Assembly (NCBI RefSeq): GCF_003254395.2
Contig: NC_037639.1
Span: 6,328,501 to 6,392,500 of the forward strand
DNA length: 64,000 bases
Source: Apis mellifera
Lineage: Eukaryota > Arthropoda > Insecta > Hymenoptera > Apidae
Direction: 5' to 3'
Shown here: positions 1-12,000 of the stretch, piece after piece
Layout of the letters: the number at the start of each line of letters is the position of its first letter
Position numbering within the stretch: the first letter of the stretch is position 1
Notes under the pieces: generated by a model
Seen by the model: only the letters and a program-made list of their open reading frames with translations
The model's database searches: none
What the model was told of the DNA's origin: nothing
Translations under genes and position numbers: made by a program

Positions 1-477
1 TACCGAAAAATTTTCCTTAAGATATTTTTTAAAAAATTGAAGTCGATTTTATCGAAATTACTTTGAAATACTTATTGTGCATTTTATACAAAAACATTTA
101 CGTAAATATGTTATACGCGTTTAGAACAATTTAGTCGTTCATCTCAAGAAACATAACTTTTGTGATCTGCTATAATATATTTGAAACCAACTGTGTCATT
201 ATAATAATTCAATAGTCATGAAACATAATTTGCATTTATATATATATATAAAGATATTTAATCAGAAGATGCGTCGATATTTCAATGTATGTAAAGAAAT
301 GCGAAGCATATATTAATGCAGAATAATGATTTTTGATGCATTATTATTAAATAATACGCTTTTAGATATACTTTCCTTATATTTCATGACCATATGTTCA
401 GGATATTCAATCTAAAAGTGCAAATGCCGATTGGTTTTTACTGTATGAATTAAAGAAGAAACTTTTTACATAATATA

Positions 478-530
<53 letters not shown>

Positions 531-2637
531 ACTCACTATTATATAAAATAAAAATGTAATATTTATTAGTTATTATTATCATCATGACTATGATTATTAT
601 AATTAAAATTATTGCTGCCTTTAAGTATTATTTTCATAATTTAATAATTTCATATATCAATTCAGTAATTACAATTAATACAAAAAAAACCTATACCAGT
701 TAAAATCTAAAAGAAATTATTGAACATAAAATAAAATAATGAATCTCATAGAATATTAAAAATTATTCAATTCTATTTACTTTTATTAATATAATTTATA
801 TTAGCGCAAGAACAATGTAACTATCTTTAAGCTAAAAAGTACATTTAACTTTAAAAAAAAATTAAATGATTAAAATTTATACACAGTGTATTAATATTGT
901 GCAATGTGCTTTATTATCATTCTTGTACAATATATTAATGCAAGGTATTAGTTATAATTTTATTTCGTTGTTTTTTTAATATTTTCTTATTCAATTCCTG
1001 ATTTATCCGATTTTTTTTAAATGCATAATTTAAACAAAATTCAAGTATTTAATTCATTAAAAAATATAAAGAATTATGAATATATATTTATGAAAATTAT
1101 TTATAAATTTCATATTTCATTTAAATCTCTCGCGGAAAAAAAGAATAAAAATTTCTGTTATTATTATTTTTACACATTGAAAATTTATACACTTTTAATG
1201 AAAATTAATTTGTAAAATAGAATTTATTGGTTATAGAAAAATTAAAAAATTCGAAAGTTAATATTTATATTATTTCTACACTCAATAATGTTTTTTATTA
1301 TTTATTTATGAAAAATTAAAATTGTTGAAATGACACATTAAAATTTACACACATTAAATTAAATATTTTTGTATAATTAATGTAATTACTGAATGAAATA
1401 ATAATTTTGTATCCTATTAACTTTTTTATATTAACAATTAACGGCATTTGCTTTAAAAAAAACAATCTTTGCCTCTTGGTGCTATACTTGCCTAAATGAA
1501 CAATCAAGTTCCTCTTTTGAATATAATGGAATTTAAAAATAGAAATAAGAAATCAAAATACAAAAATTTATATACTATTTATAGAATCCTGAACATGACT
1601 GGTAACTTCAAAATTATTAATATTCACAAATAAGAAAAAATAATAATATATATAAAACAGTTTTACAAAATGAATTTATGATAGATAAATATGTACAATC
1701 ATGCATAGATAATATATCGTAAAAAATAGTTTACCACTGTTTAATTAATGCTAGTGTTGATATGTTAATAAAATTTTTTATTAATTAGAAAACACAGTTG
1801 GAATAACAACATGTACTATACTTTATAACAAAGGACTGATCGTGCAAAAAAGACTTACCTGTTTACATAAAATCTTTGCTATTATTAAATACTAATAATT
1901 CTCTAATAATAAAATGCGAATAATTATAAATACATTACTATGTATATGTATAAAGTATTTAATAACATTATTAATTGATATTATTATTATAATATTATTA
2001 CATTAAAATACTTATTAAATTGTAAATTATCTTGTAATTTTTTATATTCTTTTGAAGTATACCTGCACGAACAGATCCTAATATTTTTAATTTTGCTACA
2101 ATTAAAAATTTTTCGATATATATTATTATAAGTTTACATTTTAAAAATTTACACTATAAAGTATGCATAAAAACATACGAAGCGAAGATCTAAATAATTT
2201 AATTTGTTATGGCTTTAATTTTTTTTATATTTAAATATTTTATGCAAATTACTTTTAACAATTTATATATTATATATTTCATCTATGCTAATAAACTAAT
2301 TCAACTTTTCAAATATAGTTTTATTATCATTATTAAGTAATTCCTTTTAATTTAAATTTAATTTATAGTTATTATAATTTAATTTAAAATATATATGATA
2401 TTAAACATAAAAAAATTACTTAAAAATTATGTTCTAGCGCGCGTATTTTCTTGAAAAAGATTAATGATTTTTGATGTTATCAAACAGTGTTACCAATATT
2501 ATTTTCGTTATCAGAATTTCTCAGATTTAATATAAGAATTTAATATATATATAATGTTATAAATATATAATGTTTAGTTTTATTTTAAAGAAATTTATTA
2601 TTATTTATAATATATTAAATTTTGAATAAGGATTACA
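1..2637. other. AT-rich region without a recognisable gene
   Basis: I see no coding exon here on either strand. The open frames are short, AT-driven and resemble no protein family. The last 200 bases (about 2430-2637) have a few CpG-containing words and directly precede the mRpL13 start, so they probably hold its promoter and 5' UTR, but no specific element could be fixed. Confidence 0.6.
481..526. repeat. (CT)n microsatellite, 23 units
   Basis: This is an uninterrupted TC/CT dinucleotide tract of 46 bases, followed by three ACTC units. It is a simple sequence repeat in non-coding DNA and probably variable in length between individuals. Confidence 0.97.
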
Positions 2638-3775
2638 ATGTCTCTTCTTCGCAAAGGACAAGTATACTATTTTAAATAATTTGTTTATTTTTTATAACAT
2701 TGTTTTATATATTTTTGATATTATACTATAATGCACTTTTTTAATTTTTTTAATTTACTTTATTTTTATAAAAATTCATTACGTAAAATAAATAATTCAA
2801 GTTTTATTATTTTGCAAAAAATTTTAGGTTAATGAATGTTCTTTAATTTTTAAAAAAATTTTTAGTAAAAACATTTAAAATATTTTTATAGAGATTCCCT
2901 TTTATATTAATTAATAATAATAAATAAATAATTTTAGATAATTTGATATGTGTATTCTTTTATGTATGACTTTATTTAATTATTATGATCCATTTATATT
3001 ATATATAGCATTGGGGCACTTTTTCTATTGTTTGGCATATATTTGATGCAACTTGGCAAGATCCATTTCAAAGTGCACCTTTAATTAAAAAATATCTTAT
3101 GGGATTATACAAACCTATATATCATCCATTGAGTAAGTAAAATTATATATATTTACATTATATATATTCATACATCTAACATATATATCAAATTTATTAC
3201 TATAGTACAAATAATAAATAATAAATTTAATGTGTAAAATTAAATTAACATATATGAAATAGAATGTTATATTTTTCATTTATAAATAAAATATTTCTAT
3301 AGATAAATGCGGTGATCATGTAATAATAATAAATAGTAAAGATATTGCATTACGTGGAAATGAATGGCAAAAACGGGTGTATTTTCATCATACTACATAC
3401 ATTGGTGGTGCTTCTTGGACACTTGCTTGGGAATTACATAGTAAAGATCCTACTTTGGTATTTATCAAATTTTTATAAAATGTAAATATATTAAAAGATT
3501 GTAATATGTTTTATTATCATATTTTATTTATGATTATACAGATTTTTAAGAAAGCAATTTATTCTGCAATGGATGGAAATTTACAAAGAAGATATACTAT
3601 GGAAAGATTACACATTTTTCCTGATGAAAATGTTCCTGAAGACATGTTACAAAATGTTAGCAACCAGATCAAGCAATTAAGACCTGTCCCTGTTAAATTA
3701 TGTGATATTTCACAAGAGGAAAGAGATAAAATTCCACGACTCATAAAATATCCTATTGATTATCAGCTTAAATAG
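2638..3775 (+). CDS. mRpL13: mitochondrial ribosomal protein L13 (uL13m)
   Basis: This encodes a component of the large subunit of the mitochondrial ribosome. Four exons join in frame: 2638-2661, 3009-3132, 3303-3457 and 3542-3775, giving 178 aa, the usual length for animal uL13m. The spliced protein begins MSLLRKGQHWGTF and contains WHIFDATWQDPF, GLYKPIYHPL, CGDHV, the VYFHHT segment, GGASWTLAWEL, GNLQRRYTMERLHIFPDE and NQIKQLRPVPV. These are the conserved blocks of insect mRpL13 in the right order. Exon 1 carries only 8 codons, which is why the start is easily missed. All introns are GT-AG and AT-rich. A poly(A) signal follows the stop at 3794. The gene is convergent with mRpL52, whose stop lies 123 bases away. 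Family assignment rests on recalled similarity; exon ends rest on splice sites and phase. Confidence 0.95.
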
Positions 3776-3793
3776 TTGTAGTTATGAATTTAA

Positions 3794-3799
3794 AATAAA
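3794..3799 (+). promoter_or_regulatory. poly(A) signal AATAAA of mRpL13
   Basis: A canonical AATAAA hexamer lies 19 bases after the mRpL13 stop codon. Such hexamers are frequent by chance in this AT-rich DNA, so only its position supports it. Confidence 0.5.
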
Positions 3800-3898
3800 A
3801 TAATTGATACTTTAAAAAATTTGTTTTTGCAATTTAATAAATTATCAAATAAAATTATTGAAAAAATATTGAAAAATGAATAATAAAATTATTTACAA

Positions 3899-4408
3899 TT
3901 ATTCATTATTTATTGATAATTGACCTTTAGGTTTCAATCTACTTTCCAAAATTTTTTGTTCTTGGATTTTCTTTTCTTTGATTAAGTTAGCATGTCGTTC
4001 AACTGCATAATCAATTTCATCAACTAGTTTAATAATTCTTTTCTGCAAATTAAATATTTTATTAATTATGTTATTTTGTTTAAAATTTAAATATAAAAAT
4101 TTATTTAAAAGTACCATAAAATCTTGATGTTTTTTTATACGTTTAAATTGTCCTAAACCATATGGAACAGGTTTGTTATTTTTAAAAGAATAATCACTTG
4201 AATTCATCAATAAACTATTATTATTTGGATTTGCTGATAAACCTTTCCTATAATTATTAGAATTATTTTATATTTCATATTTATCATCACATACAAATTA
4301 CAATTTATAAATTAATATTTTATAAAATTTTTTCTTACGTTTTTCTCCAGTTTTGATTTAAATATATTATAAAAGATGTATGAAATTTATTAATAAATAC
4401 AGCCAAAT
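3899..4408 (-). CDS. mRpL52: mitochondrial ribosomal protein L52, 5' end unresolved
   Basis: This encodes a small protein of the mitochondrial large ribosomal subunit. Three exons can be read on the minus strand: 4408-4339, 4247-4115 and 4042-3899, with consistent phases. The product runs NQNWRKTKGLSANPNNN, then the DYSFKNNKPVPYGLGQ block, then EIDYAVERHANLI, and ends with ESRLKPKGQLSINNE. The WR-GL-ANP-DWSY/DYSF-P-G-L-R and LKPKG motifs match animal MRPL52. About 115 residues are recovered, close to the human length. The reading frame upstream of NQNWRK stays open without an ATG until a stop near 4460, and an AG precedes 4408, so I infer a further short first exon that I could not locate. 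The intron inside the ORF between 4043 and 4114 has GTAC at its donor. The gene is tail to tail with mRpL13. Confidence 0.83.
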
Positions 4409-5169
4409 CTAAAAAATATAACACTTTAAGAATATTTTTAATTATAAATATTTCAATAATGTAATGAACTTAACATTTCTAGTAAAATACAAATTATTAC
4501 AATTTTACATTTTTACATTATTAGAATTTTTTATTATTTTTTTATATTTAAATAAATTTTACTGGATGAAAATTAATTTTTTACAGTTATATTTCTAAAT
4601 TAATTTATAAAAATTAAAACATTATGTTATACTAACTTGTAGGGTGATCTATTTGAAATATTGTTTTAATCTTAAATAATAACATATTACTTCAAATATT
4701 TATTTAACAAATATTTATAATATTTTATAAAAGTAATACCATAGATAAGGTACAATATAGATTAAACATTCAATATATTTTTCTGTACTTCGTGGATATT
4801 ACATTCTAATCATTTTAGCATTATTTTCAACATTATTGATTTGATTCAGAAATTTAGAATCATATCTATATTGCAACATTAATAATAATAATAATAAAAT
4901 ATTTTGAATAAATATTTTGTTATAGAATTTAAATTTCACTAACTAAATATTATAATTAAATATTTGCATCAAAATATATCATCATATGGTCATATATCAT
5001 ATTATATTATATTTTGCAAAATCATTGTTTTAAAGAAGATAGAGAATATAATATTTATATTTTTTAAAATTTAAGACATATTATAATTAAAAAAAAATGA
5101 TTATCATTAGTATTGTAAATGCACCAAAAATTATCGCCAAAAGTAAGACAAAGAGAGTAAATAGTAAAA
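4409..5169. other. AT-rich intergenic DNA upstream of mRpL52
   Basis: No gene is visible. The right part of this stretch leads into the repeat cluster. The unlocated first exon and promoter of mRpL52 should lie in its left part. Confidence 0.5.
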
Positions 5170-5216
5170 AAAATTAGAAATGAATTGGAATCAGCGCCAT
5201 CTCTAGAATATTGTAC

Positions 5217-5309
5217 AAATTAATATAAACAAGGAAAACAAATAATTAGAGAAGGACAGAGATAGTGTAAAAATATTGAAATCAGCGCCATCTTCAGAGT
5301 GCCGCAAAT
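5217..5309 (+). repeat. left arm of a perfect 93-bp inverted repeat
   Basis: By base-by-base reading, this segment is the exact reverse complement of 6401-6493. It runs from AAATTAATATAAACAAGG to AGAGTGCCGCAAAT and includes CAGCGCCATCTTC. It bounds the repeat cluster on the left. Confidence 0.95.
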
Positions 5310-6400
5310 TAAACACAAATAAAAAGGATAGAAGATAGAAGGAAAAGGATAGAAAATAAGAATTGACTGTCAGCACCATCTCTTGGATATCAAAGACACT
5401 TTTTCAAAAGATAGGATAAAGTAGATTAGGAATTGAAATTCAGTGCCATCTTTTGAGTGTTAAGAGAACTTTAAATAAAGATTTTTAAAATCCTCGACAG
5501 ATGGTGCCATTGATCAATTCTTATTCTATCTCTATCTTTTTCTTACTATCTTCTGTCCTTTCTTCGTGAGTTTCATTTGCGGCACTCTGAAGATGGCGCT
5601 GATTTCAATATTTTTATCCTATCTTTGTCCTTCTCTACCTATTTCTTCTCTTCGTCTAACCCATTGATTGAATATCTTTATTTTTAATAAAAAACGCTTT
5701 GGTTTTGACTAAAATTTTATTTATTTTATTAAAATACGAAAATAATTGTAATAAAGTTTTTTATTTTCCATTGAAAAACATAATAAACTAGAATATAATC
5801 GTAAATATAAGTGCGATATTAAAAAAAAAATTTATAAATTAAATACAACATAATATACTATCTAAAGCATTTTATTTTAATAATTCTGAATTAATCGAAA
5901 CAAAATTAACATTCTAATTAAAAACTTAATAAAATATCTTTATTTTTAATAGAGATTATTTTAATTTTGGCTAATATTTTATAAAATAAGATAAAGTAGA
6001 GCAAAAATTAAATGTGGTGACATCTTTTGATTGTTGCTTACTCTATAAATGAGAGAGCTACCTTTTGTAGCTAAGAGATGGCGCCATCGATCAATTCTTC
6101 TATCTCTATCCTTTTTCTTCTATTTTCTGTCCTTTATTTTTGAGTTTCATTTGCGGCACTCTGAAGATGGCGCTGATTTCAATATTTTTACACTATCTCT
6201 GTCCTTCTCTAATTATTTCATCTCTTTGTCTAACCTATTGATTAAATAGATTAGGAATTCAAATTCAGTGCCATCTTTTGAGTATTAAGAGAACTTTTGA
6301 ATAAAGGTTTTTAAAATACTCGACAGATGGTGCCATTGATCAATTCTTATTCTATCTCTATCTTTTTCTTACTATCTTCTGTCCTTTATTTTTGAGTTTC

Positions 6401-6493
6401 ATTTGCGGCACTCTGAAGATGGCGCTGATTTCAATATTTTTACACTATCTCTGTCCTTCTCTAATTATTTGTTTTCCTTGTTTATATTAATTT
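6401..6493 (-). repeat. right arm of a perfect 93-bp inverted repeat
   Basis: This is the exact reverse complement of 5217-5309. The two arms enclose about 1.09 kb of related direct repeats. No target-site duplication is evident next to the arms. Confidence 0.95.
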
Positions 6494-7273
6494 TATTTAT
6501 AATTTTTTAAATCTGGCGCTGCTTTTATATAATTCATCTTTGTTTTTTATACTATTTGCTCTGCAAAATTTTAAGAGATAATTTCAATATCTAATTAATG
6601 TTAATTTTATTATGTAATATAATAATTAAAAAATCTATGAATATAATTTAATACATGTAACATGTACAAATATTTATGAAAGAATAAATCAAAAACAATT
6701 TTTAAAATTTGTTAATTTTATCAACTTTTCTAATTGAATTGAATATAATTGCTATATTCATTTTAAATCATAAAAGATAGAGCAATTATTTTGATTTTTT
6801 GCGTTTTCATTATTGGTATTTTAGAGTATAAGATACAAAATTCTTATTAAATGTTAAATCTATTTTGTATTTTGTCAATAATTATAATTCTTATGTGTGA
6901 CATTTTTGTATTTCTATATTAATTATATATCATTTAAAATTAATAATTTAAAATTTAGGAACATTTTTATAAAAAAAATCATAAAAATCATTGCTTTAAA
7001 TTATAAAAAATTTTAATTTTTTGATCAATAACTTAACATATGTAACATAAAAAAAATTCCCATAAAATTGGAATTATTCTAAATTCTGTGATTTTACTTT
7101 GGGTTGAAAAATTATAAGGGTGGCAATAGAGTTAATTCTTTATTGACAAACTTCAAAACTATTATTATTTTCGTACAGATAGTGTGGTGTGTGAATCTAT
7201 GAACATAGTATAAGTTGGATGTGGAAAGTAGAGGATTTTGTACGTGAAACGTTATTAAACGTTCAAATCCAAA
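6494..7273. other. AT-rich DNA leading into the ankyrin gene
   Basis: There is no gene up to about 7100. The last 170 bases are less AT-rich and probably contain the promoter and 5' UTR of the downstream ankyrin gene. No TATA box or initiator could be fixed. Confidence 0.45.
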
Positions 7274-8963
7274 ATGACATCCGTGGACTCCGGAATTGAA
7301 ACAAGTAATAACTCCGACGATAGCTCGATTGCTCAAAATGAAGTAACTGAAGAAATTAATAATGATTCAGCTTCTGCAATGATAACCAATAATCAAAATG
7401 AAGAAGAAGAGATTAGACCGGGCATTCTTCATACGAAATTTAGTTCAGATTGGTCTCTTTGTTTATCAAATAGTAATATCCAAAATTCTATACCAACAAG
7501 TAGTTCAAGACCACGTTTCGATGTATCTTCTAATAATGTAAGTATTATTTTTTTTATATAAATTTTATAAAATATTATTTTTATATGCATTTATATTTTA
7601 TCGATTATAATAATCGATTTTAATTATTTTTTATTAAATATTTTTATTAAAAATATAAAATATAAATTATTTAAATAAATTCTTATAAAATAAATTTTAT
7701 TTATTAATAATATTAATATTAATTTATGTTAAAATATAATAAATAGAATAAATAATATAATAATGGTTAACTTTTATTATTAAAGATATATCATATAAAG
7801 GAATTGATTTTTAATGTTTAAAATATATTATTAAATGTAATTTGTTGCAGGTTTTAGAGATTAAGTTTCCTTTGAGATGTAAATCTAAAACAACAGCCAG
7901 GTCCTTTTTAGTAAATAGTAAGTTATATTTATAAATTTCTTAAATATATATTATTATTAACATTTATATATATTATTTAAAACAAATTCAAATTGTTTTA
8001 ATTACTTATTTTAATATTTATAAATTTTGTTTGAAATTTTTATAATAATAAATAATTAAAATATATCAAGCAAATATGAATGATAATATATATAACTATT
8101 ATATTACTTGAATATGATTATATTTAATCAAAATTAAAAATGCAAATTTAAAAGAAAAATATATTAATTAATATATTATAAAATTTTTTATTATCTAGAT
8201 ATTATTCAATTTTATATTTTATATATATTATTTCTTTTTTAGGAAATGTTTATTATAGGAAAATAAAATTTGTCAGTGGAGCACGTAAAAATCATCATCT
8301 TGTTCCTATATTTGATGTTCATACCCGTCTTATTGAACACAGAATGAGAATTGCTGCAGCAACAAACAATACCATAATGATGAGAACTCTTTTAAATTCT
8401 GGTGCTTCTCCTAATACTTGTGATGCACAAGGAAGAACTCCTCTTCATCTTGCCTCTTGCAGGTAAAAAAACAATATATTTAATATTTATTATCAATATA
8501 TTTATTATAATAATAATATATTTTTTACAGAGGTTCTACAGAAATGGTTCGTTTATTATTGGAACATGGTGCAGATCCAAATCTTCGGGATTCTGTAGGT
8601 AATACACCATTACATTTAGCTGCTGTAACAAGCAAAATATCTGTGGTGACACTTCTTTTAAATGCGGGAACGGATCCTTTATGTTTGGACCAATATGGTT
8701 ATAATCCATTACATTTAGCGCAGACAAAATTAAAGTTATTACAAAATTGTGAAGGAGAAGCTATAGTGAAAATTAAAGAAGAAGTTCAGAATATAGTTAG
8801 TATGTTGTTGGCATATTTGCAAAAGCACAAAGATTCTCACAAAAAAATGGAAACTTTGAGCACTTTATGTTCGCGTTTATCTTTATCAAACACATCCAAT
8901 CAAGTTCAAGATGATGTAAAAGACTTATTGGCTAATTTGGATGCTTTATCAATAACACAATAA
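7274..8963 (+). CDS. ANKRD54: ankyrin repeat domain-containing protein 54-like
   Basis: This encodes a predicted cytoplasmic/nuclear adaptor with ankyrin repeats; human ANKRD54 binds the kinase Lyn and affects its nuclear transport. Four exons join in frame: 7274-7537, 7851-7917, 8243-8462 and 8531-8963, giving 327 aa. Residues 1-88 are acidic, Ser/Asn-rich and probably disordered. Ankyrin repeats follow at about 141-173, 174-206 and 207-240, with the consensus words GRTPLHLASC, LLLEHGADPNLRDSVGNTPL and YGYNPLHLAQ. The C-terminal third (IKEEVQNIVSMLLAYLQ, METLSTLCSRLSLS, VKDLLANLDALS) matches the conserved tail of ANKRD54 and separates it from generic ankyrin proteins. The ATG at 7274 is the first in-frame start and gives MTSVDSGIETSN. 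A lookalike poly(A) signal lies at 8999. The Lyn-related function is known only for mammals. Confidence 0.9.
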
Positions 8964-8998
8964 TCTCATATTTACTTTAACAAATTAATAATTTTATA

Positions 8999-9004
8999 AA
9001 TAAA
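8999..9004 (+). promoter_or_regulatory. poly(A) signal AATAAA of the ANKRD54-like gene
   Basis: A canonical hexamer lies 36 bases after the stop codon. Its position is good, but the hexamer is common by chance in this sequence. Confidence 0.45.
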
Positions 9005-12000
9005 TTAAATATAATATGGAACTCAGAGGGATCAATATAAATTAAATTTTTAGTTACGCGATAATAATTTGATTTTTTTTTTTTTAATTCAATTTATATT
9101 GAAAAGCATTTCTGTTAATTTATATACGCGCGTGAGATAGAGTTTCGATTTCAAAATCATAACCTCAATTGATTATAGGAGTGTTAAATCGATAAAGTAA
9201 AATATTACGAATTAAAAACTATTATATCAAGTATATTTATTTCTGTAAATAAATATTCTTAATATTTTTACGATCTTTACATTCTGATTCGAATGATTAA
9301 AAAATATTTTTTTTCATTTATTGTTAAATTATATTTTATAATCAAATTGTTTATTAATTAGATTTGACACTCTTTTCAAAGTAATTCATTAAAAAATTTT
9401 TAACCAAAAGACATTTAAAAAATAATTTCTACAGGTTAAAGAATAATCAACATTGAAATAAAAATTTTCAATTTTATTTTGACCTCTAATTGCTATTGTT
9501 CCATATTTTATTAGTAAGTATTGTTTTGGTTGAATTTACAAAAACTAATGCAGATTTCTTACGAAAAATCAAATAGTAACATATTATATATTAGTAAATC
9601 AAATATATTTATATATTAGAAAGATGATTCACTATAAATTTTAGTTCATTTTTTTATTGTATGCTAACACAAAAAATAATTCTTTTTACATTATTTAACA
9701 AGTTAATTTAAAAAAAACATTAAGCAACTGTAAAGTACAATTTTAAAAATATATATATTACAAAATTTTACAAATTATGCTCTAATGAAAGAAGTATATT
9801 TATTTGGAGTCACTTTAATATGTTTTCTTAAAATTAAATTAATGTTTTAAATTATATTTATCAGAGTCACAAAACTGCAAATAGAGTGTAAAAATGAAAG
9901 CTAAAATATATTTTATCCTTTATAGACTTATTTAACTAAATTTATTTTTATAGACTTCAGAAATTTTGAAAGAAAATTTTATTTTTTTTGTAACTTCTTT
10001 TCTTGTGTTAATATTTTCTATACATATTTTTTTTTAAATTAAATATTTTAAACATTTTATTTTCATACTGTTTAAATTTTCACACAATACGAAACAATAA
10101 ATATTTATATAACAAAAATAGATTGCAAATATATAATATATATTGTATTTCCGTCCGAATTAAATCTGATTAAAAAAAATATAATATTATTAGAGTTTTA
10201 AATAAATATTATCACTTAATGAATAAAGTATGTTTTTTTAATATATTTTTTAAAACGATATTCTTATTTATTTTCATAAAAAAAATAGAAGGAACATTGC
10301 AGTACATTTCAATACTTTTTCAAAATATGTAAAATATTGTGCAATATATATTCTAACTGCGGGATCATATTCTAAAATAACTTAAAAGTTTTAATAGTAC
10401 ATCAATTTTAAATATTGCAAGTATTATATTGTCCTCTATTTGCAGTCTTGATATTAATTACATAATAAGAATTATATAAATATGTAAATCAGTGAATAAA
10501 ATATATTAAGTTCAGACTTTAAGTAATTTGCCTCGCATATATATCTTTTATATCGATTTTTAACGGAAAAAAGAAATGAAATATTTAATGTTTAATATTA
10601 AGATTTTATATAATTTCTAACGAAGTGTTCATCTATAAATAACATTAAAAATTAATTAAATGAATTTCTGCTTGAATAATACACTAATTTTTATTCTTAT
10701 ATTTATACTAATAAGATAGAAAAAGTTGGTGTAATTTTTCAAGTATAATAATGTAATGGATTTTATCAAACATGCGCTAAAAAATAAAATTAAAAATTCA
10801 AATTAATAAATATCTATAATTTTTCAAATATACTTTTAAAAATCAAATTTAGATATATTATAATATCAGTTTTGCTACGATAGAAATATAATTTATGGTC
10901 GCGATATTTCTTTAAGAATAAAAAAAAGTCGTGAAGGATCATGTTTGTATTAACTATCTATATATATTTATATAAACATGTAAACAACTTATGTAATTAC
11001 TTTATATACGAAGTGTAAATACGTAATTTTTTGTTAGCAATACTTATAGCAAGTCAATAAAAGAAAAGTATCTTGTTTTATAGGAATTTATGTTCATGTA
11101 AGACTTTCCCTTTATATAAACTATTACAATTAAAGAAAATTCTTTATGCTGTGATATATATATTTCAAATTCATACTTCAATTTTTATTTTCTTTTATTA
11201 TTTTTATTTATTTACTTTTTTTTCATTACATCATGATTCATATTTAAATACATATATATATACATAACATTAAAAGAAATGTCGTTATATGAAATCAAAA
11301 CAAAATTTGATTTGTTGAATTGAAAAAAATTTGTAACTTTCTTCATATCGATATTAAAATAATTAAATAATAAAAAATTTTATCCTTTATCTTTATTTTA
11401 TTACAAACGCGGTCATGTTTTCTTATATGTCTCTTATTATTTGTATTATTTGAAAAATAAACTTCTTATTTATGATTAAAATTATACTTATGAAATATAA
11501 TTTTGTTATTATCATCATAAAATAAAAATGGATTAATATCTTGTAACTTTATAATATTCAAAATTATAAAAGTGATTCACTATATTTCACATTTATATTT
11601 CAATATTTTATATTGTCAATTATAAATATGTAAATTTTAAACATGCTAATGTGCAAAATTAATCACTTTTAAACCATGAAATGATAATGATTTTATGTAA
11701 AGAAATTTATTATCATTTATATTTATTATTATACTAAATAACTCTTATTATTCTCAAAAACATTAACAATTATGCCGCCAAAAGTTGCGGAATAACAAAA
11801 ATCAATATTATACATATCGATTTTATCAATGATAAATAATTTTTATTTCATTTTGAGCGGTAATGTAACATTTTTTTAATAGTTTATAGAATATATAAGT
11901 GAGAATTTAACTTTTTTTTTTTTATAATTATAAGTATATAATTGAAATAAATTAAGAACGAAAATTATATAACAGAGTTACATTTGTTAAAAATTTCGGA

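Larger units (their letters stand above)
5170..6530. repeat. complex repeat cluster with GCGCCATCT motifs
   Basis: At least three direct copies of a unit of roughly 245 bases lie at about 5423-5672, 5990-6248 and 6246-6493, and a related copy is inverted at 5217-5440. Each copy contains a core (5571-5615, 6145-6190, 6397-6442, inverted 5270-5309) with the words GCGGCACTCTGAAGATGGCG and CTGATTTCAATATT, and most also carry a GGTGCCATTGATCAATTC or GGCGCCATCGATCAATTC block. The spacer between copies 1 and 2 is itself partly duplicated. There is no long ORF and no transposase, so this is a non-autonomous or satellite-like element. Class unknown. Confidence 0.9.

Noticed and set aside
1021..1215. 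A 64-codon frame rich in Lys, Asn, Ile and Tyr.
   Set aside because: The composition is what translated AT-rich non-coding DNA gives; no homology and no splice context.
6049..6249. A 66-codon frame in the repeat cluster.
   Set aside because: It lies wholly within repeated DNA and its copies in the other units are broken.
5170..6530. The regular repeats considered as a CRISPR array.
   Set aside because: Units are about 245 bases, imperfect and partly inverted, there are no cas genes, and the genome is an animal's.
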